From Clostridiales bacterium (lineage in GTDB: Bacteria; Bacillota; Clostridia; Lachnospirales; Lachnospiraceae): a stretch of DNA of 49,112 nt. This document shows positions 31,586-40,318 of this stretch, piece by piece. Each line of letters starts with the position of its first letter. Positions within the stretch are counted from its first letter, which is position 1. Below the pieces are notes generated by a model. It was not told the origin of the DNA and searched no databases. It was given only the letters and a program-made list of their open reading frames with translations. Location of the stretch: positions 1 to 49,112 of the forward strand of contig JAJBUA010000009.1 in assembly GCA_020860565.1 (NCBI GenBank), in the 5' to 3' direction. The position numbers and the translations under genes are program-made.

Positions 31586-31592
31586 GGCGGCC

Positions 31593-31630
31593 AGGAGAAT
31601 AATCTCCTAAATTAGATAGAAAATTAGGAG
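31593..31630. promoter_or_regulatory. Second operator-like palindrome set upstream of Fic gene
   Basis: CTCCTAA...TTAGGAG (31604-31630) has the same AATTAGG/CCTAATT-type half sites and spacing as the site over the Fic promoter; AGGAGA-ATAA-TCTCCT (31593-31608) overlaps it. The remainder of the gap 31631-31899 has no convincing gene. Confidence 0.5.
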
Positions 31631-31847
31631 AAAGAGTTTTCCGTTAGGCGAATAATAGTATACCCGTGTGAGGCAGAGACTATTCAGGGGAAGGTTGTTA
31701 ATCGCCACAGTCTTTACAATTTCGCCCTTATCACCCATCTCAAGCATTTCCAACCGTGCTAATTTTGCGATTCCTATTAGCATGAATGGGTCTGATTTGG
31801 TTACGATAGCATTGACCAAAGTTCTACCATTTACTAATTGTCTAATT

Positions 31848-31885
31848 TGGGAACATTCTGTTTGATTTTCATATTTTTGTTCCCA
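31848..31885. promoter_or_regulatory. Inverted repeat upstream of second AAA_14 gene
   Basis: TGGGAACA (31848-31855) and TGTTCCCA (31878-31885), perfect 8-bp arms, just upstream of the -35. Candidate operator. Confidence 0.45.
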
Positions 31886-31899
31886 TTTCGGATTTTTAT

Positions 31900-31928
31900 T
31901 TGACCTTCACCCGTGTTCGCGCTATAAT
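31900..31928 (+). promoter_or_regulatory. Promoter of AAA_14 / metalloprotease operon
   Basis: TTGACC (31900-31905), 17 bp, TATAAT (31923-31928), 24 bp before the GTG start. Confidence 0.75.
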
Positions 31929-31952
31929 CGGATTAAAAACGGAGGTGTTACT

Positions 31953-33173
31953 GTGATCGAACGTACAGAATATCTGCAGCAGCTGCTTTCCTGGAAAGAT
32001 GAGATGGTCATCAAAGTTGTTACCGGCCTGCGGAGATGCGGAAAATCTACACTGCTGAAGCAATATCAAAATCTTCTGCTCGATAGCGGCGTTGATGATA
32101 CCCAGATTATCTCCATCAATTTTGAGGAATTGGAGAATGAACCCCTCTTAGATTATAAAGTCTTGTACCAGTATATTAAGGAAAGGCTATGTCAGGACAA
32201 AACAACCTATATCTTCCTTGATGAGATTCAGAAGGTACTCTCTTATGAAAAGGTCGTGGACAGTCTCTATGTAAAGCCCGGAGTGGACATATACATTTCC
32301 GGCTCTAACTCCTATATGCTGTCCGGCGATCTTGCCACTCTTTTGTCCGGACGGTATGTGGAGCTTTCCATGCTCCCCCTTTCCTTCCGTGAATACTGTC
32401 AGGCAACAAAACTGAAAGATGAGTCTGCCTTTGCAGATTATATGAAATACGGTGGTCTTCCCTATCTGGCAGTCATGGAGAAAACCGATGAAAAAGCAGA
32501 GGTGTATCTGGAAGGAATCTACAACACAGTCATCGTGAAGGACATCGAGGAACGCCAGAACCGCCGGGAAAGCGAAACAGCCAGGAGAAAGGTCACTGAC
32601 ATTTCACTCCTGAAGAATATTGCAAAATTCCTTGCGGGTTCCGTGGGCAGCCCAATTTCCGCCCGGAGCATCGCAGATTATCTGGTGTCTAATGGCCGAA
32701 AAGTATCTGCCAATACAGTATCCGATTATATGCTGGCTTTATCGGAATCCTTTGTGTTCTACCCTGCCGAAAGATATGATATTGTCGGTAAACAGATCCT
32801 CAAATCAAACAAAAAGTGGTATATCGTGGATATGGGACTTCGGAACCATATCCTTCTCAAACGGAATTATGATCTCGGTTTTACCATTGAGAATATTGTA
32901 TTTCTAGAACTGCTGCGGCGTGACTACACCGTTTATATCGGCAAATATGAAACCACGGAGATTGATTTTGTGGCTCGTAAACATGGTGTTTACACTTACT
33001 TTCAGGTTACATCCGACATGACTTCGGAAGCCACCTTTGAACGGGAAATGCGTCCTCTCCGCAGGATTAAAGACAATTATGAAAAAATTGTCCTGACGCT
33101 GGACCGTTTTACTGTGGGGAACTATGATGGAATCAAGATCATAAATGTGATAGATTGGCTCTTGAATAACTAA
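31953..33173 (+). CDS. AAA_14 / DUF4143 ATPase (second)
   Basis: 406 residues. Walker A TGLRRCGKSTLL at 24-35, Walker B TYIFLDEIQKV, sensor IYISGSNSYML, then LPLSFREYCQATK and the DUF4143 half with TEIDFVARKHGVYTYFQV, a nuclease-like strand with Asp. Same family as the protein at 19255 but not a close copy. Start is GTG 31953 with GGAGGT 6 nt upstream. The gene is followed after 27 bp by a zinc metalloprotease gene and shares its promoter, so the two likely work together. Biochemical role is unknown; the pairing with a peptidase is suggestive of a defence or stress module. Confidence 0.85.
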   Translation: MIERTEYLQQLLSWKDEMVIKVVTGLRRCGKSTLLKQYQNLLLDSGVDDTQIISINFEELENEPLLDYKVLYQYIKERLCQDKTTYIFLDEIQKVLSYEKVVDSLYVKPGVDIYISGSNSYMLSGDLATLLSGRYVELSMLPLSFREYCQATKLKDESAFADYMKYGGLPYLAVMEKTDEKAEVYLEGIYNTVIVKDIEERQNRRESETARRKVTDISLLKNIAKFLAGSVGSPISARSIADYLVSNGRKVSANTVSDYMLALSESFVFYPAERYDIVGKQILKSNKKWYIVDMGLRNHILLKRNYDLGFTIENIVFLELLRRDYTVYIGKYETTEIDFVARKHGVYTYFQVTSDMTSEATFEREMRPLRRIKDNYEKIVLTLDRFTVGNYDGIKIINVIDWLLNN

Positions 33174-33200
33174 AGAGCCAAGGCAAAGGAGGGAAGTATT

Positions 33201-34787
33201 GTGCTGCAAAATGTTATGATCTGGACACAAGAGAAAGCCAATGATATCGGCTCCATGATAGAATTGCTAAATTCTACCGAAAAAGAAAATGCGATTCGCC
33301 GCTTAAAAACGAATGATGCAAAATGGGGCTTTGACCTTGAACGGGAGTATAGTTTCCGAAATCGTTATGATAATGATGATTATATTTTTGTAGCAGATAT
33401 GCTCGAAGATGTCAGAAACATCCACAAGACAATCTACTATAATCCATATGAGAAAACTTGGATTCGTGACAATAGAGAAATACCCTACATCCACCTTGAA
33501 TTTTATGAACAGCTTATTGCAACAAAAGGAGATAACGGTGAATTGCTCAAGGATGAAAATGACGTATATATTCTTGACGATAAAAAGATAAATATGGGAG
33601 TTAAACCTCCTTTGAAAAACGGAACACATGTGCTTACATTTAACTACTATTGGCTGCAGAGATACTTAGTCTTTCTTCAGAAGATATTTGATTGCAATGA
33701 AGAATTAGTGCTCCAAATTCCGGAAACAGTTTCCCATGAACCTCACTATGGAACAAAGGAAGATATTTTGAAACTAATATCTAATCTGAATCGACTGGGA
33801 CTAAAGGCTCAGGCCCAATCGCTTCGATTATATCTAAACAGTTCCTATGATCCACAGTATATTCTTATACCAGATCTCTGCTTCTTAGAAAGCCTCAATG
33901 AAAAGCAGCAAATTGTGTGGGGATTTCCAAGCAACGAAAAACACTCTGTTTCAATTCCTCTGAAAAAAGGAATCTATAATACGTCTGGCTTTGCTGCATT
34001 GTTTTCGGAGCGCACTACTTTAATATCAGAGCTATTCATTAATTCCCTAAAAATGGTTTTGGCGCATGAGGTCGCACATGTCGCAAGAGGTCATTGGAAT
34101 CTCAGGATTAAGGAACCAGAATACTCTCAGCAACGGAACGTAATGATGAACTGTGAAATTCAAGCAGATCACACTGCAATGCGCTGGCTTTTAAATGAAT
34201 TACTTTATGACACTGTCGATGGAAACCCATACTCTCCTATTCTCGCTTATACACGAGAGACACTTATCAAGTTATGGGCGATTCGCATTTTTTCGGCCTA
34301 CCTATCTCTAAGTTGGGGATTTCGGGAAGATGATCGGGTGTGGGATATTCAAACTATTGAGGAATTTCGTGCGAAGCGGGATGCCACCCATCCGATATAC
34401 CAATTTCGCTTATTCTGTGTTTTAAATCACGCAATGGATCATTTAAACCACATGGCGAACGAATGCAGAAAAGCACCATTACTCACTGCTGATAACACAC
34501 GAATAGATGATAATCTTTTTGATGCGGTCTTAAAAAAAGCATTGGACATGATTTATTCTTTTGAAGCTTCTTTTCGCGTTGATTGGAACGAGGACGAACG
34601 AACGACAATTCAAAAACTTTCTGATAGTCTTCGTATTGAAAAGCAAAGTCAGCCGAAAGATATAAAAGATGTACCTTTTATGATTGGATATATGAATCAG
34701 GCCAAAAAAGAATTGGAAGAATATGAACGTCAATGGCCGGAAATCCTATCCAAGTTAAAGGAATACGGCATGTATTTTGTTTGCTGA
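33201..34787 (+). CDS. Zinc metallopeptidase-like protein (HExxH) downstream of AAA_14 ATPase
   Basis: 528 residues. The zinc site is LAHEVAHVARGHW, followed about 30 residues later by NCEIQADHTAMRW, giving a third acidic ligand as in gluzincin/M48-type peptidases. There are no clear membrane segments, so it is probably cytoplasmic, unlike HtpX-type M48 enzymes. The N-terminal 270 residues are not recognisable; SRLYLNSSYDPQYILIPDL precedes the catalytic domain. The C-terminus is a charged helix (QAKKELEEYERQWPEILSK). Start GTG 33201 follows GGAGGGAAG; ATG 33216 is an alternative. Strong terminator downstream. Substrate unknown; the operon partner is the ATPase. Confidence 0.65.
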   Translation: MLQNVMIWTQEKANDIGSMIELLNSTEKENAIRRLKTNDAKWGFDLEREYSFRNRYDNDDYIFVADMLEDVRNIHKTIYYNPYEKTWIRDNREIPYIHLEFYEQLIATKGDNGELLKDENDVYILDDKKINMGVKPPLKNGTHVLTFNYYWLQRYLVFLQKIFDCNEELVLQIPETVSHEPHYGTKEDILKLISNLNRLGLKAQAQSLRLYLNSSYDPQYILIPDLCFLESLNEKQQIVWGFPSNEKHSVSIPLKKGIYNTSGFAALFSERTTLISELFINSLKMVLAHEVAHVARGHWNLRIKEPEYSQQRNVMMNCEIQADHTAMRWLLNELLYDTVDGNPYSPILAYTRETLIKLWAIRIFSAYLSLSWGFREDDRVWDIQTIEEFRAKRDATHPIYQFRLFCVLNHAMDHLNHMANECRKAPLLTADNTRIDDNLFDAVLKKALDMIYSFEASFRVDWNEDERTTIQKLSDSLRIEKQSQPKDIKDVPFMIGYMNQAKKELEEYERQWPEILSKLKEYGMYFVC

Positions 34788-34845
34788 TTGCATACATTCT
34801 GGGGGTAAGACCGCAAGGCTACAACGAAAAATGATTTTTGAAAAC

Positions 34846-34887
34846 GCTCGAAACCTGAGCAAAATGCATGGTTTTGGGCTTTTTTTA
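34846..34887 (+). terminator. Intrinsic terminator after metallopeptidase
   Basis: GCTCGAAACC (34846-34855) pairs with GGTTTTGGGC (34870-34879, two G-U pairs), then seven T. Confidence 0.75.
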
Positions 34888-34962
34888 AATTTTTGAATAT
34901 CCGCAAAACCATTTTAATTACACTTGCTTTGCTCTATAATAAAAACGAAGGGAGGGACCGCA

Positions 34963-35730
34963 ATGGATGTGTATAAAGAATTAGCTGCTTTGTGTTGCTT
35001 TACCCACAGTGACATGGTTCAAATTACTGGTTCTGAAAGTGCAGCACAATGGCAGATAAAGAACTATCTCAAAAAGGGATATATCGAAAGAGTACGCCGT
35101 AACTTGTATGTTGTCATCAGTATGGAGACGGAACAGCCGATACCGAGCTGCTTTCAAATCGCATCGCGTATAGCAGATGATGCCTGTATATCACACCATA
35201 GTGCATTTGAATTTTATGGATATGCCAATCGGGTGTTTTATGATGTGTATTTTACAACAGATCGAAAAGTACGTCCATTCGATTACGATAGTGTGCATTA
35301 TCAGCCGACAACATGGCGAGGCAGCACCGGTATTGTGGAAATGAATAATGGGGTAAGAATAACGTCACTTGAACGGACTGTAATAGATAGCATAGTCGAT
35401 TTCACAAGAATTGGAGGATTGGAAGAATTGCTGCGTTGCCTTACTCTGATACCTTCCCTTGACGAAAAAAGCTTCTTGAAGCTTTAGAAATTTATGACTG
35501 GGGACGGTTCTATCAGAAAGCGGGATATATCCTTGAGGCGTATACGGATGAACTGGCATGATCGGATACATTTTTCCTTGAATGCATGTCTAAATCATCC
35601 AACAGCAAAACTTATCTGTTTGATAAACAGGATGATTTCATTTTTCATGAAAAATGGTTGCTATATGCGCCTGCGGAGCTGAAAAAACTCATTGATAAGG
35701 AGATTGACATAGATGAAAGCAATGAATCGA
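34963..35730 (+). pseudogene. AbiEi-type antitoxin, broken by frameshift and stop
   Basis: The first frame (34963-35487) encodes a winged-helix start (MDVYKELAALCCFTHSDMVQ; YLKKGYIERVRRNLYVV) and the AbiEi core (SHHSAFEFYGYANRVFYDVY; ITSLERTVIDSIVDF), stopping at KSFLKL. The next frame continues the expected protein: LEALEIYDWGRFYQKAGY, an in-frame TGA at 35559-35561, then SDTFFLECMSKSSNSKTYLF and FHEKWLLYAPAELKKLIDKE. So there is one frameshift near 35475 plus a nonsense codon. AbiEi is the antitoxin and transcriptional repressor of type IV toxin-antitoxin/abortive-infection systems; the AbiEii nucleotidyltransferase toxin that should follow is absent. Confidence 0.75.
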
Positions 35731-38565
35731 TTTATCAAACTATTTATTTTCTCAACCGGCAGGAAGGACAACGTGCCTCCGGTCCTGCTTTATGGCTTCA
35801 GCATCGAAACCTTCCGTCCTACGCATCCGTGGAAATGGAGCGGGGACCAAAAGGACCAGAAACGGATCGGCAGGGTGATTATGTCAGAGCAGGAGGCAGC
35901 AGAGTTCCTGGAGTCGTTGACGCTTCCGGGGATGATTTCGATGGGAAAAGTGGCGTTTCCTTCGCCGGAGCTTTACAAAAGGGCACCGGTTCTGTCTGAG
36001 GATACGGAAGTCAGACCGGCTCAGCCGGTTTCCGGGTATCAGAAGCTGATCGAATATTGGAATATCCATAAAAAGGACACTCTCGGGCGGGCCAGAGAGA
36101 TTCTGGGAGGGGACGGCCGTGAGCTTTATGAACGGGAGAAAGAGCTGCTTTCCTGGATGTGCAGGGAGAGCGGCGTTAATTTTATCCGCGAGGGTCGTCG
36201 CTTTGGCAATGTGGAAGTTTATTTTCCGCCTGTGTATCAGGACGGGTTTCGGATTAAGATTCATAAAGAAGATGGCTTAAAGAGAACGACTGTCAGGAAG
36301 GTCATCCCTGTTATGGAGGATCTTATCGTAAACTGCACGGCTGAATGTCGGGGACGATGCATTCTGAATCAGACCAGACTTTTCCCATCGAAAGCAGGAA
36401 CGGATATTCTGGAGTTTTGGGCAGAGGAGCCAATGAGTCACGTAGAGATCCGGATCTGGGATCAGAGCTCTGGAGAACTTGTTTTCTCGGAGAAAAGTAC
36501 GCTAATGATGAGGGTTGTGGTGGGGGTGAACATTGGCTCGACGACTTACCACATCCAGGACCCGTGGTCGGAAAAGCTGCTGAAAGCCGCCTCGAACCGC
36601 AGAAATGTGATTAAAAAGAAGATCGAGACGGTTATGCGGACGTCATCGGATCGCCCGATCGATATAAAAAGTAAGACGCATACTTTTCTAGATGACGCGA
36701 TGGAGGAAGGAAGGCAATTGTTTGCCGGATATTCGCTAAAGCCGGCGAAAGGCGCGTTCATTCCCGTGAAGGAAAAGGATGGAGAGATCGAAAGCTTTTT
36801 AAAGATCCGGGAATATATCGATGAAGATTCGGTCAGGGAGGTGCTTCTCGCGGATCCCTATTTCTCTGTTCAGGCAGCGGTGAAGGTGCTGCCGAGGATT
36901 CGGCATATGGATGTTTCACTGACGATCCTTACCTCGCTGGGTGATAAGGATCCGGATACCGATGACGACAGGAATTCGAACGGTTGCAAAGATTCGGATA
37001 CGAAACAGAAAACGGACATTGTCGAGGAGTATAAAGAAATTCTGCGAAAAAATGCGGCAATTATGCCGGGAAAGCTGCGCATCTATAACCTGCGCAGAGG
37101 GAAAAGTCAGGTTTTCCATGATCGTTACCTGATCCGTACGCGGAAGGACGGGACGATAGAAGGTTTCCTGCTGAGCAATTCGTTAAATTCGATGGGGCAG
37201 TTTTATCCGTTTGTGATTACGCCCATGGAGAGGGAAGTATGTCTGGATGTGTGGGAGTATCTGAATTCACTGGCAGATCCGGAGATACAAAAGGGAGTAC
37301 CGGCGAAGCAGAGGATCAGCCGGGAGACTTTGTTTGATTCTTCTGTGCGGCTTGCTGCTTCCGGGAGTGACAGAAAACCGGAGGAAGACCAGCCGCAGAT
37401 GCCGGACATATCGCAGGAACAGTGGAAGATCTGGTGCAGCGGGGAGCATCCTGGAGACATGCTGGACGCGATCCGGGGTACGGAAGGCGGAGAGGAGCTC
37501 TTCCTTGCCGGGTTTATCCCGGCTGCGAGAGAAGAGGAGACCAGGCAGAAGCGGGAGCACCGGGGAAGGGGACTTGAGGATCCGGAGTATATGATATGGG
37601 CGCTGCTGCAGGGAAGAGCGAAGCCCGATCGCCAGGGATTTTCCCGGTTGTTTGAGTCGGCCGGACATATCTGGTACTCGCAGGGCCGATGGCTGGCTGG
37701 AGGATACCGGATTTTGTTGAGTCTCTGTCCGGAAGCGTATCTTGACCTGATGAAGGAGACTTCGTCTCCGCTGATGTTTGATCAATTGGCGAAGAGAATG
37801 TTATTTGACAACTGGTCGGACGACCTTTATCGGATGGTGGCGGGAGCGGATGCCCTGTGTCTGCGCCTTCTTGGCGCGGAGTGGCTGGATCGGGAGGTTC
37901 GGCTGGGAAAGATATCGACGGAGCAGGTGACCTCGGTCTGGGAGCGTCTTACCGGTGAAAAAAGACTTTTTCAGGCTGTGCGGCTGTTATCAAGGCTTAC
38001 CTTTTCCTTCCGGACACATCCTTCGACGAAGAAGGAAATCCCGGAGGGAGAGAGCATATGCAAGTGGCTTGAGGAGACGATCGCCCGGGAACTGCCGGGT
38101 TGTCCGGAGGATTGCCGTAAGGAGGCGCTTGATTGGTTACATGACTGTAAGGCGGTATCCCGTGTGGAGCTTCATCTGCGCGTGGCTGAAAGGATAACGG
38201 AACCATCTGTCCGCGGAGAGGTTCTGGACAGCGCGATTGAGATCGCTAAGCGGGAGCTTTTCAAAATTTCTTTTCGTGCGGACTGGTCAGAGCTGATTGA
38301 ATTGTATCTGCGTGGGATGGAGGAACGGTACGGTTCGCAGGCGGAGACGCAGATCCTGAAGACGGTGATGTCGTGGGAGGCGTTTGAGACGGCTGCGGAG
38401 CCCGGCTTAAAAGATTATGACTATCATAAGTGGAGCCGGGCGTCGCTCAGGGCGGAGTGGCAGATGAAGATTTTGCGAAGCTTTTGCCAGAACCATCCGG
38501 AAAGCATTGAGATGAAGAAATGGCTGGAGGAATGGCAGGGGGTCTTAGCTGCCGCTGGCTTGTAA
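35713..38565 (+). CDS. VPA1262-like protein with PLD-like motif
   Basis: 950 residues. I recognise it as VPA1262-like: an N-terminal domain (MNRFIKLFIFSTGRKDN; FPSPELYKR), then a middle with VREVLLADPYFSVQAAVKVL, and near residue 465 VFHDRYLIRTRKDGTIEGFLLSNSLNSMG in pattern, the single HxR/N motif of PLD-like nuclease folds. The C-terminal 400 residues are helical and repeat-like. Family members occur in defence-rich regions; function untested as far as I know. ATG 35713 has AAGGAG 11 nt upstream but lies inside the decayed AbiEi gene, so the 5' end may be truncated. The gene has higher GC than its left neighbours, a sign of separate origin. Confidence 0.55.
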   Translation: MKAMNRFIKLFIFSTGRKDNVPPVLLYGFSIETFRPTHPWKWSGDQKDQKRIGRVIMSEQEAAEFLESLTLPGMISMGKVAFPSPELYKRAPVLSEDTEVRPAQPVSGYQKLIEYWNIHKKDTLGRAREILGGDGRELYEREKELLSWMCRESGVNFIREGRRFGNVEVYFPPVYQDGFRIKIHKEDGLKRTTVRKVIPVMEDLIVNCTAECRGRCILNQTRLFPSKAGTDILEFWAEEPMSHVEIRIWDQSSGELVFSEKSTLMMRVVVGVNIGSTTYHIQDPWSEKLLKAASNRRNVIKKKIETVMRTSSDRPIDIKSKTHTFLDDAMEEGRQLFAGYSLKPAKGAFIPVKEKDGEIESFLKIREYIDEDSVREVLLADPYFSVQAAVKVLPRIRHMDVSLTILTSLGDKDPDTDDDRNSNGCKDSDTKQKTDIVEEYKEILRKNAAIMPGKLRIYNLRRGKSQVFHDRYLIRTRKDGTIEGFLLSNSLNSMGQFYPFVITPMEREVCLDVWEYLNSLADPEIQKGVPAKQRISRETLFDSSVRLAASGSDRKPEEDQPQMPDISQEQWKIWCSGEHPGDMLDAIRGTEGGEELFLAGFIPAAREEETRQKREHRGRGLEDPEYMIWALLQGRAKPDRQGFSRLFESAGHIWYSQGRWLAGGYRILLSLCPEAYLDLMKETSSPLMFDQLAKRMLFDNWSDDLYRMVAGADALCLRLLGAEWLDREVRLGKISTEQVTSVWERLTGEKRLFQAVRLLSRLTFSFRTHPSTKKEIPEGESICKWLEETIARELPGCPEDCRKEALDWLHDCKAVSRVELHLRVAERITEPSVRGEVLDSAIEIAKRELFKISFRADWSELIELYLRGMEERYGSQAETQILKTVMSWEAFETAAEPGLKDYDYHKWSRASLRAEWQMKILRSFCQNHPESIEMKKWLEEWQGVLAAAGL

Positions 38566-38588
38566 AAAGGCTTTTTGCGTGGTATCAT
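38560..38588 (+). promoter_or_regulatory. Promoter of LVIVD gene (copy B of the repeated 41-bp promoter)
   Basis: TTGTAA (38560-38565), 17 bp, TATCAT (38583-38588). The -35 overlaps the stop codon of the VPA1262-like gene. The 41-bp context matches 28472-28512 except at four positions. Confidence 0.6.
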
Positions 38589-38662
38589 GGAGACATTATT
38601 CTTGATTTTTACAAGGTGCTGTGATCTCGGGAAGAAATAACAGATAGAAACAGGAGGAGAAC

Positions 38663-40201
38663 ATGAATTACCATAGGCGCGGGGGCATTCCCGCATATGT
38701 ACAGGTGATCTTTCTTATTGCAGCCTGCCTGGCATTAGGCGGTATATTTTTGTATGCCAATGTTCAGGACAAAAAAGAAAGTGAGCGCCTGAAGCAGGTC
38801 GCTGAGGAATACAGGAAAGACGAGGCGGCCAGGGCAGCGGAATCCAGGAAAGATGAGACAGCCGGGGCGGAGGAATCCGGTTTGACTCTGTCCGATGGGG
38901 AGGCGGCAGAGGAGGACGATACTCTTATAAAATATGAGAATCTTATTGTTACAAATCTCAGGACAGGTGTCTCTTCAGAATTTGCATGCAGCACGACAGC
39001 CCTGGAGGCTGAGAATTATGAGATTGATGAAAAGGCGACACAATGCCTTGTGAATGATGGATATTTATATGCCTTGTCCGACGGCAGTCTTGTCGTTTAC
39101 CACATTCTTGATACTGGCTATGAGGAGGCTGCGGAGTACCCGGGGCTGGGCGACACGATGGATATGTCGTTCACGGATGATAAAAAGGGCATCGTGGTTT
39201 CTGCCGGACAGAATGGTATGTACATATTTGATGTGTCCGAACCGGAAAAGATTACCCTGGCGTCGCAATATGCCGTACCGGAACAGAGTTCCGGGAGCAG
39301 CAGCGTGTTTGTAACGGGAGATTATGCTTTTATAAGCAATGGATATGCCGGCATTGAAATTGTAGACATTTCTGATGTCGACAATCCCGTATTTGTGAAT
39401 CAGATTGGAGAAGACTCGGAGTATCAGGATTGTTTCGTAACAGGCGGTTATCTTTATGCCGGCGCCTGTGAGCAGAAACGGATTGATCTGTATGATATCA
39501 GCGATCTAAGCAATCCATCGTTGCGTTCGCAGATCACTCTTGAGGGAAATGCACAGGGAGTGTTTGTCTCGGATGGAATTTTGTATGCGGCAACCGGAGT
39601 GGATGCGGCGGATGAGGATAATCAGTCTTCAGATTTGCCTGATGATGGTAAGGATATGGGTAATGGTCTGGAGATTTATGACGTGAGTGATCCGGAAGTT
39701 CCGGTTCCTCTGTCTGTCGTGAAAACGTTGGGTCAGGAGAATTACCGTGATGATGATGTGTGGGATGTTGCTGCGGCGGGTGATTATGCGTATCTGAGCG
39801 GCCGGTATAAGGGATTGTATGTATTTGACGTGAGTGATCCGGAGAATCCGGCCTGCGTAGATATTTATCAGATCGAGGCAGAAAATGATTTGTCTTCTGA
39901 TCCGGGCATGGACGCGGAAACAGATGCTTCCGCCTATGACACAGAATCGGCAGCAGGAGGGTGTATTGGCCATGTCTGGCTGCAGGACGGCTGTTTCTAT
40001 GCAGCGGCATCCAATATGGGGATATATAAGATAGAAGCAGATTATATCACTGCGCCGGATGAGGCAGATAGCTTTGAATATTCCATATCTGCTGAGGCAG
40101 AAGGCGAGGGTGATGATACGGAATGGAACCTCGCCAGTGAGAGCGACAGCTCTGCAGATATCGGCTGGGAGATCGCGAGTGAGAGCGACAGTTCAATTTA
40201 A
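38663..40201 (+). CDS. Membrane-anchored LVIVD-repeat (beta-propeller) protein
   Basis: 512 residues. One N-terminal transmembrane segment (VQVIFLIAACLALGGIFLY, about 14-32) anchors it with the rest outside. A charged spacer follows, then LVIVD-type repeats, each ending in a strand such as GMYIFDVSEPEKI, GIEIVDISDVDNP, RIDLYDISDLSNP, GLEIYDVSDPEVP and GLYVFDVSDPENP: five or more blades of a propeller. The C-terminus has repeated ASESDSS units. Such proteins are surface proteins of unknown ligand. ATG 38663 follows AGGAGG. It precedes the polysaccharide operon, consistent with a cell-surface role. Confidence 0.8.
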   Translation: MNYHRRGGIPAYVQVIFLIAACLALGGIFLYANVQDKKESERLKQVAEEYRKDEAARAAESRKDETAGAEESGLTLSDGEAAEEDDTLIKYENLIVTNLRTGVSSEFACSTTALEAENYEIDEKATQCLVNDGYLYALSDGSLVVYHILDTGYEEAAEYPGLGDTMDMSFTDDKKGIVVSAGQNGMYIFDVSEPEKITLASQYAVPEQSSGSSSVFVTGDYAFISNGYAGIEIVDISDVDNPVFVNQIGEDSEYQDCFVTGGYLYAGACEQKRIDLYDISDLSNPSLRSQITLEGNAQGVFVSDGILYAATGVDAADEDNQSSDLPDDGKDMGNGLEIYDVSDPEVPVPLSVVKTLGQENYRDDDVWDVAAAGDYAYLSGRYKGLYVFDVSDPENPACVDIYQIEAENDLSSDPGMDAETDASAYDTESAAGGCIGHVWLQDGCFYAAASNMGIYKIEADYITAPDEADSFEYSISAEAEGEGDDTEWNLASESDSSADIGWEIASESDSSI

Positions 40202-40228
40202 ATACAGAGCTTTTTTGCGTGCTTTGTA

Positions 40229-40257
40229 TTGACTTCTCAGCCAGAGAAGAGTAAAAT
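40229..40257 (+). promoter_or_regulatory. Promoter of the cps-type operon with palindrome in spacer
   Basis: TTGACT (40229-40234), 17 bp, TAAAAT (40252-40257). The spacer holds CTTCTC-AGCCA-GAGAAG (40233-40249). Upstream, AATACAGAGC (40201-40210) pairs with GCTTTGTATT (40221-40230), a possible terminator of the LVIVD gene overlapping the -35. Confidence 0.65.
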
Positions 40258-40318
40258 AGCTTTTATGATTGTGAATATTCCATGTATATTGTAAAATACA
40301 ACAGGAGAATAGCATCAT

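Noticed and set aside
31607-31819. 70-codon minus-strand open frame upstream of the second AAA_14 gene
   Set aside because: It has slight protein character (FMLIGIAKLARLEML) but no ribosome site, overlaps operator palindromes and cannot be assigned; could be a remnant.
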